Of a DNA stretch of 6,456 nucleotides, positions 1-6,415 are shown piece after piece. A model generated the notes under the pieces. The model had not been told where the DNA came from. It saw only the letters and a list, made by a program, of their open reading frames with translations, and searched no databases. Source of the stretch: Anaerolineae bacterium. Lineage in GTDB: Bacteria; Chloroflexota; Anaerolineae; Aggregatilineales; Phototrophicaceae. Every line of letters starts with the position of its first letter. Within the stretch, counting starts at the first letter, position 1. The DNA lies in NCBI GenBank assembly GCA_025454715.1, contig JALONY010000098.1, positions 1 through 6,456 of the forward strand, written 5' to 3'. Both the position numbers and the translations under genes were made by a program.

Positions 1-975
1 CCGCAAGACATGATGAACATGGGCGGCCTCGCCAAGCGCATCCCGGTCACGTTCATCACGTTCGTGATTGGCGGTTTGTCGCTGGCCGGCTTCCCGCTCA
101 TCACCGCCGGGTTCTGGTCGAAAGACGAAATCTTGGCCGAGTCGTGGCTGGGCGCGTCGAAAGGCTTCGCCCCGCACGCCTTCGTGTTCTTCATCCTCGC
201 CATCGCGGCCTTCCTGACGGCCTTCTATACCGCCCGTCAGCTCTGCCTGACCTTCTTGGGCGAGCCGCGCACCGAGGAAGCCAAGCACGCCGGATTGGGC
301 GGCGCGACCAACGTGGTCAGCATCACCATGCAATTGCCGCTCATCATCCTCGCCTTCTTCGCCATCGCCGCCGGTTTCGTCGGCGTCCCCAAGGACTTCC
401 CGGTGTTCGGCGCCATCTTCTCGCCCGAGAAGCCGTGGTTCAGCTACTTCGTCGAGAACGCCATCCTCAACCCGCCGCCGCACCCCAAGTTCAACTGGAT
501 ACCGGTCTCGACCTCGGTGCTGGTGGCGTTGGGCGGCCTCGGGCTGGGCTACTGGATGTACGGGCGCAAGCCGCTCAAGGCCGGTGAAGCCGACCCGATG
601 GTCAAGATTTTGGGCCCGATGTACGGGGTGCTCAAGAACAAGTACTACTTCGACGAACTGTACCAGCAAGTGGTCATCAAGCCCTCGCAAGCCATCGCCA
701 AGGCCACCGGCGACTTCATCGACAAGGGCATCATCGACAGCATCCTGCACGCCATCGCCGCGGCCTTCCGCTTCACCGGCGACCTGATCAAGACCTTCAA
801 CCTGTGGCTCATCGACGGGTTCTTGGACGCGATTGGGCAAGGTATCGGGTGGGTGGGTGCCAAGCTGCGCTTCATCCAGACCGGTCGGGTGCAAAACTAC
901 CTGCTGTTGGTGGTGTTCTTCGCGCTGGTGGTCGGTCTGTTGTTTATCGTGTCGGCGGGGACAGCCGCTAACTAA
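1..975 (+). CDS. nuoL: NADH-quinone oxidoreductase subunit L (NuoL), C-terminal part, 5' end cut by window
   Basis: Distal antiporter-like, proton-pumping subunit of the complex I membrane arm. The reading frame is open from base 1 (PQDMMNMGGL), which matches the region just before TM12 of NuoL, so roughly the first 350-360 residues lie outside the window. The TM12 motif GFPLITAGFWSKDEIL carries the channel lysine (codon 121-123, equivalent to E. coli Lys399). Several membrane segments follow. The motif KNKYYFDELYQQVVIKP (about 634-684) then starts the amphipathic lateral helix (HL), which lies along NuoM and NuoN, and QTGRVQNYLLL begins the terminal membrane helix. From FDELY to the TGRVQNY glycine there are 79 residues, against about 49-54 in the E. 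coli-type proteins I can recall, so HL is clearly elongated. The gene ends 15 bases before nuoM. The identification is very safe; the exact full length is unknown. Confidence 0.96.
   Translation, partial: PQDMMNMGGLAKRIPVTFITFVIGGLSLAGFPLITAGFWSKDEILAESWLGASKGFAPHAFVFFILAIAAFLTAFYTARQLCLTFLGEPRTEEAKHAGLGGATNVVSITMQLPLIILAFFAIAAGFVGVPKDFPVFGAIFSPEKPWFSYFVENAILNPPPHPKFNWIPVSTSVLVALGGLGLGYWMYGRKPLKAGEADPMVKILGPMYGVLKNKYYFDELYQQVVIKPSQAIAKATGDFIDKGIIDSILHAIAAAFRFTGDLIKTFNLWLIDGFLDAIGQGIGWVGAKLRFIQTGRVQNYLLLVVFFALVVGLLFIVSAGTAAN
727..882 (+). repeat. Diverged 26-residue tandem duplication within the NuoL lateral helix
   Basis: Two consecutive 26-codon units can be aligned without gaps: 727-804 (begins GIIDSILHAI) and 805-882 (begins WLIDGFLDAI). 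By eye, six positions are identical (the shared I-D, L, A-I and G) and about seven more are conservative hydrophobic or basic pairs. Both units show amphipathic spacing. The repeat is visible only at protein level; the DNA has diverged. The unit length is close to the excess length of this helix over the canonical form, so the extra segment probably arose by duplication. This is an inference from manual alignment. Confidence 0.6.
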
Positions 976-990
976 CTGAGGGGACGGATA

Positions 991-2604
991 ATGCCTGTCG
1001 CTGGAACTCCGACTATAGACGTATTTGGGATTAACCCCCTCACCGTGCTGATTTTCGCCCCTGCGTTGGGCGGTCTGCTGGTGCTGGGGTTGCCCAACAG
1101 CAAGGTGTTGGCGCGCTGGGCGTCGCTCATCATCGCGCTGGGGGTCGGCCTGTTGGCCGCCATCGTGTTCTTCAGCTATGACCGTGCGCTGGGTGGCTAT
1201 CAATTCGTCACCGACAGCGCGTGGTTCCCGCCCATCAACGCCCGCTGGACGTTGGGCATCGACGGAATCAGCGCCGCTATGGTGCTGCTGACCGGCATCC
1301 TCGTGCCGATTGCGGTCTTGGTCAGCTGGGAAATCGACGACCGCTACCGCGCCCACCTCGCGCTGATTTTGTTCTTCGAGGTCGGCTTGATGGGCGTGTT
1401 CGTGGCGCAGGACATGATGATCTTCTTCTTGTTCTACGAGCTCAGCCTCGTCCCGATTTACTTCCTGATTAAGGAGTGGGGCGGCAAGAACCGCGAGTAC
1501 GCCAGCACCAAGTTCTTCATCTACTCGATTGGTGGCACGCTGGGCATGTTGCTGGGCACCCAGCTCATCGGCCTGACGGCGGGCACCTTCAACATCGAGC
1601 AACTCACGCAGTTCTGGCCGGGCTTCGCCCCAGAGGGCGGCCTGTTCCTCGGTGCCGACATCCAAGGCGTCAAGACGCTGGCCTTCATCGGCTTCTTCGT
1701 GGCGTTCTGCATCAAGGTGCCGGTCTGGCCGTTCCACACGTGGCTGCCCGACGCCCACTCCGAGGCGCCGACGGCTGGCTCGATGTTGCTGGCCGGTGTG
1801 ATGCTCAAGCTGGGCGCGTATGGCTTCATCCGTTTGGTCATCCCGCTCTTCCCCGACATCTGGGTGAGCGAGGTCAGCTTCTTCGGCGCGTTCGCAGTCG
1901 ATTGGGCGACCATCTTCGCGGTGCTGGCGGTGCTGGGCATCGTGTTGGGCGCGTTCGCCGCGCTCGGCCAAAACGACATCAAGCGCTTGGTGGCCTACTC
2001 GTCGGTCAACCACATGGGCTTCGTCGCGCTCGGCCTCGCGGTCATGGCGCGCATCTACGGCCAAATGTACGTCAGCGGCGACGCCAGCATGATGCAAGAC
2101 GCCATCATCGCCACCAACGGCGCGGTCATGCAGATGTTCAACCACGGCCTGAGCAGTGCGGGCATGTTCTTGCTGGCCGGTGCCATCTACCACAAGACCC
2201 ACACCCGCGACCTGCGCGAGTATGGCGGCTTCTGGGTCAAAGCCCCGATTTATGGCGCGGTGTTCGTGTTCACCAGCATGGCCAGCCTCGGCTTGCCCGG
2301 CCTGAACGGGTTCATCGGCGAGTTCTTGGTGGTGCGCGGCACGTGGCCGGTCTTCACCACCCTGACCATCATCGCCATGATCGGCTTGCTGTTTACCGGT
2401 AGCTACATCCTGAAGGGCATCCGGGCGGTGCTGCAAGGCCCGTTCAACCTGCACTGGCGCGACTATCAGCTCGAAATCGAGCCGCGTGAACTGATCGCCA
2501 TTTCGCCGCTTCTGGTGTTGATGTTGGTGACGGGCATCGTCCCGAACTGGATTTTGCCCATCATCAACGACTCCGTCACCCGCATCCTCAGCGGGCTGTC
2601 CTAA
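991..2604 (+). CDS. nuoM: NADH-quinone oxidoreductase subunit M (NuoM), first copy, canonical channel residues
   Basis: Antiporter-like proton-pumping subunit of complex I, a 537-residue integral membrane protein with many hydrophobic segments. All four key channel residues of the family are present: Glu150 in FLFYELSLVPIYF (TM5, E. coli Glu144), Lys242 in AFCIKVPVWPFHTWLPDAH (TM7, Lys234), Lys273 in GVMLKLGAYG (TM8, Lys265) and Glu444 in GLNGFIGEFLVV (TM12, Glu407; a Glu here marks NuoM, where NuoL and NuoN have Lys). Lys174 in the TM6 region and the DIKRLVAYSSVNHMGF motif are also conserved. The spacing Lys273-Glu444 is 171 residues against 142 in E. coli. The extra length falls after TM8 and in a loop around residues 350-370. 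The ATG at 991 is preceded by GAGGGGA at 978-984 with 6-base spacing. The next gene is the second nuoM, 15 bases downstream. Confidence 0.96.
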   Translation: MPVAGTPTIDVFGINPLTVLIFAPALGGLLVLGLPNSKVLARWASLIIALGVGLLAAIVFFSYDRALGGYQFVTDSAWFPPINARWTLGIDGISAAMVLLTGILVPIAVLVSWEIDDRYRAHLALILFFEVGLMGVFVAQDMMIFFLFYELSLVPIYFLIKEWGGKNREYASTKFFIYSIGGTLGMLLGTQLIGLTAGTFNIEQLTQFWPGFAPEGGLFLGADIQGVKTLAFIGFFVAFCIKVPVWPFHTWLPDAHSEAPTAGSMLLAGVMLKLGAYGFIRLVIPLFPDIWVSEVSFFGAFAVDWATIFAVLAVLGIVLGAFAALGQNDIKRLVAYSSVNHMGFVALGLAVMARIYGQMYVSGDASMMQDAIIATNGAVMQMFNHGLSSAGMFLLAGAIYHKTHTRDLREYGGFWVKAPIYGAVFVFTSMASLGLPGLNGFIGEFLVVRGTWPVFTTLTIIAMIGLLFTGSYILKGIRAVLQGPFNLHWRDYQLEIEPRELIAISPLLVLMLVTGIVPNWILPIINDSVTRILSGLS

Positions 2605-2619
2605 AGGTTGGAGTGAACC

Positions 2620-4338
2620 ATGCTTGAAGGGTTCTCGTTTCCCGTACTCAGCGCGATTATCTTCATCCCGATCGTCGCGGGTGTCGTGCTGTTGTTCATC
2701 GACGGCAAACAGCGTGACCTCGTGCGCGGGGTTGCCATCACTGCCGCAGTGGCGGTGCTGGCGCTGTCGTTCGCGGTCTATCTGGCTTACAACAACCAAG
2801 TCTCGACTCTGATGGCCGCCCAAGAGGCCGCGCTGGCGGCTGGCGGTGAGTCGGTCGGCACCGAGATGTTCGTGGCTGGCCTCGCCTTCCGCGAGCAAAT
2901 CGGCTGGTTCGACAGCCTCGGCATCACCTACCACGTCGCCGTGGACGGGCTGAACGCGCCGATGGTGCTGCTGACCGGCATGGTCACGGTCGCCGGTGTG
3001 TTGATTAGCTGGCGCATCCAAGACCGCATCCGCGAGTTCATGGCGTTCTTCATGCTGCTGGTGGCGGGCGTCTACGGCGTGTTCTTGGCCGTAGACTTGT
3101 TCTTGCTGTTCTTCTTCTACGAGCTGGCCATCTTCCCGATGTACCTGCTGATTGCGGGCTGGGGCTGGATTAAGCTGCGCGAATACGCGGCCATGAAGCT
3201 GACGATTTACATCCTCGTCGGGTCGGTGATTGCGCTGGTCGGCGTGATTGCGATGGTGCTGGTGGCCGACAACTTCTACCAAGCCGAGGGCGCGGCCATC
3301 TTCGAGGCGGCCAAGTCCAGCGGCGTGCTGGCGGCCAACACCCCGACCTTCAACTTCGACATGATTTCGCTCACGCTGGCCGCCGAGCACGGCGCGTTCG
3401 ACGTGATGAACTACGCGGGCATCGACGGCCTGACCTTCGCCAAGCTGTGGTTCCCGTTCATCTTCCTCGGCTTCGCGGTGCTGGCGGGCGTCTTCCCGTT
3501 CCACAACTGGTCGCCCGATGGCCACGTAGCCGCCCCGACCGCCGTCTCGATGATCCACGCAGGCGTGCTGATGAAGCTGGGCGCGTTCGCCGCGTTGCGC
3601 GTGGGCGTGCAGCTCATGCCGGAGGGCGCACAAACCCACTTGCCGTGGATTGTGCTGCTGACGACCATCAACGTGGTCTACGGCGCGTTCATCGCCTTCC
3701 GCCAGCGCGACTTCAAGTACGTCATCGGCTTCTCGTCGGTCTCGCACATGGGGTTGGTCGCGATGGGCTTCGCCACCATGAACGTGACCGGCATGACCGG
3801 CGCGGGATTGCAGATGTTTAGCCACGGCGCGATGACCGCGCTGTTCTTCGGGTGCGTCGGCATGGTCTACGACCGCGCCCACACCCGCGACATCCCCAGC
3901 CTCGGCGGCATGATCAAGCAAATGCCGTGGGTCGGCTTCGCCTTCATCATCGGCGGCCTGACCAGCATGGGGATGCCCGGGTTCAGCGGCTTCATCGCCG
4001 AGTACCCGATCTTCATGGGCTTGTTCGCCGCCAGCGACATCACCCTGACCATCGGGACGTGGCAACTGGCCAACTACTATCCGGTCATCGCCATCATCTC
4101 GGTGCTGGGCATCGTCATCACCGCCGCCTATGTGCTGCGCGTGAGCGGTCAGGTGTTCTTCGGCGAGTTCAACGCCGAAAAATACCCCGAGGTCACCGAT
4201 ATCACCGTCACCGACCGCATCATCTTGCTGTTGCTGGGCGCGCCCCTGCTCATCATCGGCTTCTACCCCGCCGTCATGGCTCCGATGGTCGAGGCTGGTG
4301 TCCGTCCGGTCATCGCCCTGCTCGGAGGGAGTTTCTAA
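2620..4338 (+). CDS. nuoM: NADH-quinone oxidoreductase subunit M, second divergent paralogue (NuoM2)
   Basis: Second NuoM-type antiporter-like subunit, 572 residues, polytopic membrane protein. Conserved: Glu168 in FFFYELAIFPMYLLI (TM5), Lys193 (TM6 region), Lys319 in HAGVLMKLGAFAALR (TM8), Glu461 in GFSGFIAEYPIF (TM12) and AHTRDIPSLGG. The TM12 Glu identifies it as M-type rather than L or N. The TM7 motif reads GFAVLAGVFPFHNWSPDGHVAAPT; aligned to the first copy, the channel lysine position is Leu288, with no lysine elsewhere in the core of this segment. Compared with copy 1 it has about 18 extra residues before TM5 and about 28 extra between TM5 and TM7 (a loop with few strongly hydrophobic stretches, residues about 215-270). 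Likeness to copy 1 is confined mainly to family motifs, so the duplication is old. ATG 2620 has GGAG at 2610-2613, spacing 6. It probably forms a fourth pump unit in an enlarged complex I; that role is inferred. Confidence 0.94.
   Translation: MLEGFSFPVLSAIIFIPIVAGVVLLFIDGKQRDLVRGVAITAAVAVLALSFAVYLAYNNQVSTLMAAQEAALAAGGESVGTEMFVAGLAFREQIGWFDSLGITYHVAVDGLNAPMVLLTGMVTVAGVLISWRIQDRIREFMAFFMLLVAGVYGVFLAVDLFLLFFFYELAIFPMYLLIAGWGWIKLREYAAMKLTIYILVGSVIALVGVIAMVLVADNFYQAEGAAIFEAAKSSGVLAANTPTFNFDMISLTLAAEHGAFDVMNYAGIDGLTFAKLWFPFIFLGFAVLAGVFPFHNWSPDGHVAAPTAVSMIHAGVLMKLGAFAALRVGVQLMPEGAQTHLPWIVLLTTINVVYGAFIAFRQRDFKYVIGFSSVSHMGLVAMGFATMNVTGMTGAGLQMFSHGAMTALFFGCVGMVYDRAHTRDIPSLGGMIKQMPWVGFAFIIGGLTSMGMPGFSGFIAEYPIFMGLFAASDITLTIGTWQLANYYPVIAIISVLGIVITAAYVLRVSGQVFFGEFNAEKYPEVTDITVTDRIILLLLGAPLLIIGFYPAVMAPMVEAGVRPVIALLGGSF
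4324..4331 (+). promoter_or_regulatory. Ribosome binding site of nuoN inside the end of the second nuoM
   Basis: GGAGGGAG lies within the last codons of the second nuoM (encoding the Gly-Gly before the final Ser-Phe) and ends 10 bases before the ATG at 4342. Only three bases separate the nuoM2 stop from this ATG, so translation of nuoN is likely coupled to that of nuoM2. It supports the ATG at 4342 over the in-frame ATG at 4357, which has no Shine-Dalgarno at suitable distance. Confidence 0.7.
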
Positions 4339-4341
4339 CCC

Positions 4342-5847
4342 ATGCCCACTACCACGATGCCTAGCTTCGATTTTCTGACCCATCTCGCCGTCGTCGTCCC
4401 CGAAGTCGGGTTGATGGTGTTGGCGCTCATCGTCCTGCTGATTGACCTGCGCTGGAAGGGCGAGCAACGGCGCGGGATTGGCGTGGTCGCCGGCCTCGGC
4501 CTGTTGACCATCGCCGTGACGCCGTTCATCTGGCCGCCGACCGACCCCAACGCGCTGTACTGGGGCGGCATGGTGCGCCACGACGTGCTGGCGCAGATTT
4601 TCAAGGTCACCGTCATCCTCGCCGGTGCGTTCAGCTGCCTTATCGCGGTCGATACGACCGAGATGGGGCGCAAGGGCGAGTTCTACCTCATCGTGATCGT
4701 CAGCACGCTGGGCGCCACCCTGATGAGCGCCGCCGCCGACTTGATCATGGTCTTCGTCGCGCTCGAGACACTGTCCATCCCGCTGTATATCCTCGCCTCG
4801 TTCAGCCGCAAGGACAAGCGCAGCAGTGAGGCGGGCGTCAAGTACTTCTTGTTCGGCTCGTTCGCCTCGGCCATCATGCTGTACGGCTTCAGCTTGCTGT
4901 TCGGCCTGACCAGCGAGACCAACCTGTACGCCATCGCCGCCTACATGGGCAGTGAGGCCTTCAGCGCCAACGCGCCCGCGGTGCTGTTCACCATGGTGAT
5001 GATCGTGGTCGGCTTCGCCTTCAAGATTAGCGCCGCGCCGTTCCACTTCTGGACGCCGGACGTGTACGAGGGCGCGCCCACGCCGGTCACCGCGTTCGTC
5101 AGCGTGGCCAGCAAGGCCGCCAGCATGGCGTTGCTGATGCGCTTCTTCACCGCGGTCTTCCCGCCCGGGCTGGCCGTCGGCTCGGTCGAGGTGCACAGCT
5201 TCTGGATCAACCTGATGGCGTGGGGCGCGGTGCTGAGCATGACGCTGGGCAACGTGGTGGCGCTGTGGCAAAAGAACTTCAAGCGGATGCTGGCCTACTC
5301 GTCCATCGCGCAGGCCGGTTATGCCCTGATTGGCGTGGCCGCCCTGCAAGCGGGCACCGCCCAGAGCGTGGCCTCGGTCGCGTTCTATATGTTCATGTAC
5401 GTCTTCACCAACCTGTTGGCCTTCGGGGTGGTGGCGCGCTTCGGCGAAATCGCCGGGGGCGACGACATCAAGGACTTGGCTGGCCTCAGCCGCCGCAACC
5501 CGATGATGGCGCTGGCCATCACCATCGGCTTGCTGTCGCTGGCGGGCATCCCGCCCGCCGCGGGCTTCATCGGCAAGTTCTTCTTGTTCAACGCGGCGGT
5601 CGAGGCTGGCCTGACGTGGCTGGCCATCGTCGGCGTGCTCAACGCCATCGTTGCGCTGTTCTACTATCTGGTGGTCATCAAGATCATCTACGTTGACCGC
5701 AGCCCCAACGACCACGAGGAAATCGCCATGCCTGCCGCCACCGGCTGGGCGCTGGGCATCTCGTCGGTGGTTGTGCTGCTGCTGGGCACCGTCGGCGCTC
5801 AGGCCATCTATGACTGGGCGTTGGCCAGCGCGGCCACGCTCCTCTAG
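4342..5847 (+). CDS. nuoN: NADH-quinone oxidoreductase subunit N (NuoN)
   Basis: Proximal antiporter-like proton-pumping subunit of complex I; 501 residues, close to the usual NuoN length of about 480-500. The key residues are all visible: Glu142 in VALETLSIPLYIL (TM5, E. coli Glu133), Lys167 in SSEAGVKYFLFGS (TM6, Lys158), Lys228 in GFAFKISAAPFHFWTPDVY (TM7, Lys217), Lys258 in VASKAASMALL (TM8, Lys247) and Lys412 in PPAAGFIGKFFLF (TM12, Lys395). The motifs PFHFWTPDVYEGAPTPVTAF and NFKRMLAYSSIAQAGY are typical of NuoN and separate it from NuoM. The C-terminal segment contains YYLVVIKIIYVDR and a final hydrophobic helix. It is the last gene of the nuo cluster, with a terminator 38 bases after its stop. 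No unusual substitutions were noticed. Confidence 0.97.
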   Translation: MPTTTMPSFDFLTHLAVVVPEVGLMVLALIVLLIDLRWKGEQRRGIGVVAGLGLLTIAVTPFIWPPTDPNALYWGGMVRHDVLAQIFKVTVILAGAFSCLIAVDTTEMGRKGEFYLIVIVSTLGATLMSAAADLIMVFVALETLSIPLYILASFSRKDKRSSEAGVKYFLFGSFASAIMLYGFSLLFGLTSETNLYAIAAYMGSEAFSANAPAVLFTMVMIVVGFAFKISAAPFHFWTPDVYEGAPTPVTAFVSVASKAASMALLMRFFTAVFPPGLAVGSVEVHSFWINLMAWGAVLSMTLGNVVALWQKNFKRMLAYSSIAQAGYALIGVAALQAGTAQSVASVAFYMFMYVFTNLLAFGVVARFGEIAGGDDIKDLAGLSRRNPMMALAITIGLLSLAGIPPAAGFIGKFFLFNAAVEAGLTWLAIVGVLNAIVALFYYLVVIKIIYVDRSPNDHEEIAMPAATGWALGISSVVVLLLGTVGAQAIYDWALASAATLL

Positions 5848-5884
5848 CGCCGTCGCGCACCCACCAACCCCCAGCAACACCGAT

Positions 5885-5924
5885 AGCGCGGTGGGCGGCA
5901 ACCCCGCTCACCGCGCTGTTTTTT
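5885..5924 (+). terminator. Rho-independent terminator of the nuo operon
   Basis: A 14-bp stem pairs 5885-5898 (AGCGCGGTGGGCGG) with 5904-5917 (CCGCTCACCGCGCT). It is fully complementary apart from one G-T wobble, with a 5-base loop CAACC. After one G comes a run of six T at 5919-5924. The stem, loop and T-run fit an intrinsic terminator on the + strand, 38 bases past the nuoN stop. It marks the end of the nuo transcript and separates it from the atp genes. Confidence 0.92.
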
Positions 5925-5949
5925 GGGGGGTGGGGGCGCTTTTTCGGGG
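5925..5949 (+). other. G-rich tract directly after the terminator T-run
   Basis: Runs of six, five and four G (5925-5930, 5932-5936, 5946-5949) follow the terminator, with a T and a C/T-rich spacer between them. If the six-G run is split, the tract could form a two- or three-layer G-quadruplex, but the long spacer makes a stable one doubtful. No gene or known signal explains it. It may simply be skewed spacer DNA. Confidence 0.3.
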
Positions 5950-6010
5950 TCACACATGCCGCCAAAATTTAAAATCTATCACCGAACTGTAAACTACCAA
6001 CCCCAAACTC

Positions 6011-6043
6011 TTGATAGCAATCGCAGTGCGTTTGTGATAGAAT
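6011..6043 (+). promoter_or_regulatory. Candidate promoter for the atp genes
   Basis: The region from about 5960 to 6045 is AT-richer than the rest of the window. TAGAAT at 6038-6043 is preceded by TGA, giving an extended -10 (TGN plus TAGAAT). TTGATA at 6011-6016 resembles a -35 box, but the gap of 21 bases is too long for a classic sigma-70 promoter, so the extended -10 would have to do most of the work. An alternative weaker pair is TTTAAA at 5968-5973 and TAAACT at 5990-5995 with 16-base spacing. The position, between a terminator and the first atp gene, makes a promoter somewhere here likely; the exact boxes are uncertain. Confidence 0.4.
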
Positions 6044-6077
6044 GCACGACGTTTGTGGCCGTCAAAGGCCGAAGCCC

Positions 6078-6368
6078 ATGAAAGATCATCGCGAATCGGC
6101 ACGTGCGCAAGTCTTGACCCCGGGGGTGCTGGCCGCCGCCGCTCAAGCAGGGTGCGCTGCCGTGGTGGTCGTCCTTTTGGCGCTTTTTGTGGGTCTGTGG
6201 CTCGACTCGCTGATTGGTCAGCGCGGCCTGTGTACGTTGGGGTTGATCGTCTCGAGCGTCCCGCTCAGCCTGTGGCTGATGGTGCGGATTGCGCTCAGGG
6301 TCGTCCAAAACGTGCCGGTGGTGTTGCCCAAGCCCGAGCCTCTAGAACCACTTGAGGAGGAGGAATAG
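6078..6368 (+). CDS. atpZ: AtpZ/AtpI-family small membrane protein of the ATP synthase operon
   Basis: A 96-residue protein with a short charged N-terminus (MKDHRESARA), a first membrane helix at about 17-41, the conserved-looking turn GLWLDSLIGQRG (Asp43), a second helix at about 51-70, and a Pro/Glu-rich acidic tail ending in four Glu. This two-helix hairpin with a G-x-x-LD-x-x-x-G turn is the pattern of the small AtpZ/AtpI ('ATPase gene 1') proteins encoded just before atpB, implicated in ATP synthase assembly or ion supply. ATG 6078 was chosen over the in-frame ATG at 6042 because the latter overlaps the candidate -10 box and would add a polar segment unlike the family; 6078 has a weak AAAGG at 6064-6068, 9 bases upstream. 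AtpZ versus AtpI cannot be settled from motifs alone; the short length favours AtpZ. Confidence 0.75.
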   Translation: MKDHRESARAQVLTPGVLAAAAQAGCAAVVVVLLALFVGLWLDSLIGQRGLCTLGLIVSSVPLSLWLMVRIALRVVQNVPVVLPKPEPLEPLEEEE

Positions 6369-6381
6369 GCTGTTGTGAAAG

Positions 6382-6399
6382 CTCTTAAGGATGTAAGAG
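6382..6399 (+). promoter_or_regulatory. Small inverted repeat just upstream of the atpB-like ribosome binding site
   Basis: CTCTTA (6382-6387) and TAAGAG (6394-6399) form a perfect 6-bp stem around the six-base loop AGGATG. It ends 6 bases before the AGGAGG Shine-Dalgarno at 6406. No T-run follows, so it is not an intrinsic terminator. It could be a weak RNA hairpin influencing translation or mRNA processing between the two genes, or chance. Confidence 0.35.
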
Positions 6400-6403
6400 A
6401 CAG

Positions 6404-6412
6404 AAAGGAGGG
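6404..6412 (+). promoter_or_regulatory. Strong ribosome binding site of the last gene
   Basis: AAAGGAGGG includes a full AGGAGG at 6406-6411, 4 bases before the ATG at 6416. It is the strongest Shine-Dalgarno in the window and the main reason for placing a gene start at 6416. Confidence 0.8.
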
Positions 6413-6415
6413 ACG

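Noticed and set aside
1521..1982. Open minus-strand frame of 153 codons opposite nuoM
   Set aside because: It lies wholly inside a gene with clear family motifs, has low-complexity composition typical of GC-rich antisense frames, and no recognisable domain or ribosome binding site.
1476..2402. 308-codon + strand frame overlapping nuoM
   Set aside because: Translation is extremely rich in Arg, His, Gly and Pro, the mark of a shifted frame over GC-rich coding DNA; the nuoM frame fully explains the region.
991..4338. Idea that the two nuoM genes are a recent duplication or an assembly artefact
   Set aside because: The proteins differ in length, loops and even the TM7 channel residue, and the DNA shows no long shared runs, so they are old paralogues.
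5651..5992. + strand frame running from nuoN through the terminator
   Set aside because: It overlaps the well-supported end of nuoN, reads through the terminator hairpin, and has Arg/Ser/Pro-rich composition without any family pattern.
6057..6070. GGCC...GGCC mini-hairpin before the AtpZ-like start
   Set aside because: Only four pairs around a six-base loop, which is expected often by chance in GC-rich DNA; no support for a regulatory role.
6042..6077. Upstream ATG at 6042 as the start of the AtpZ-like gene
   Set aside because: The ATG overlaps the TAGAAT box and lacks a Shine-Dalgarno; the added residues (MHDVCGRQRPKP) do not resemble the family N-terminus.
5994..6308. Minus-strand frame of 104 codons opposite the AtpZ-like gene
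   Set aside because: Polar, Gln/His/Arg-rich translation with no motif; the + strand frame encodes a convincing two-helix membrane protein.
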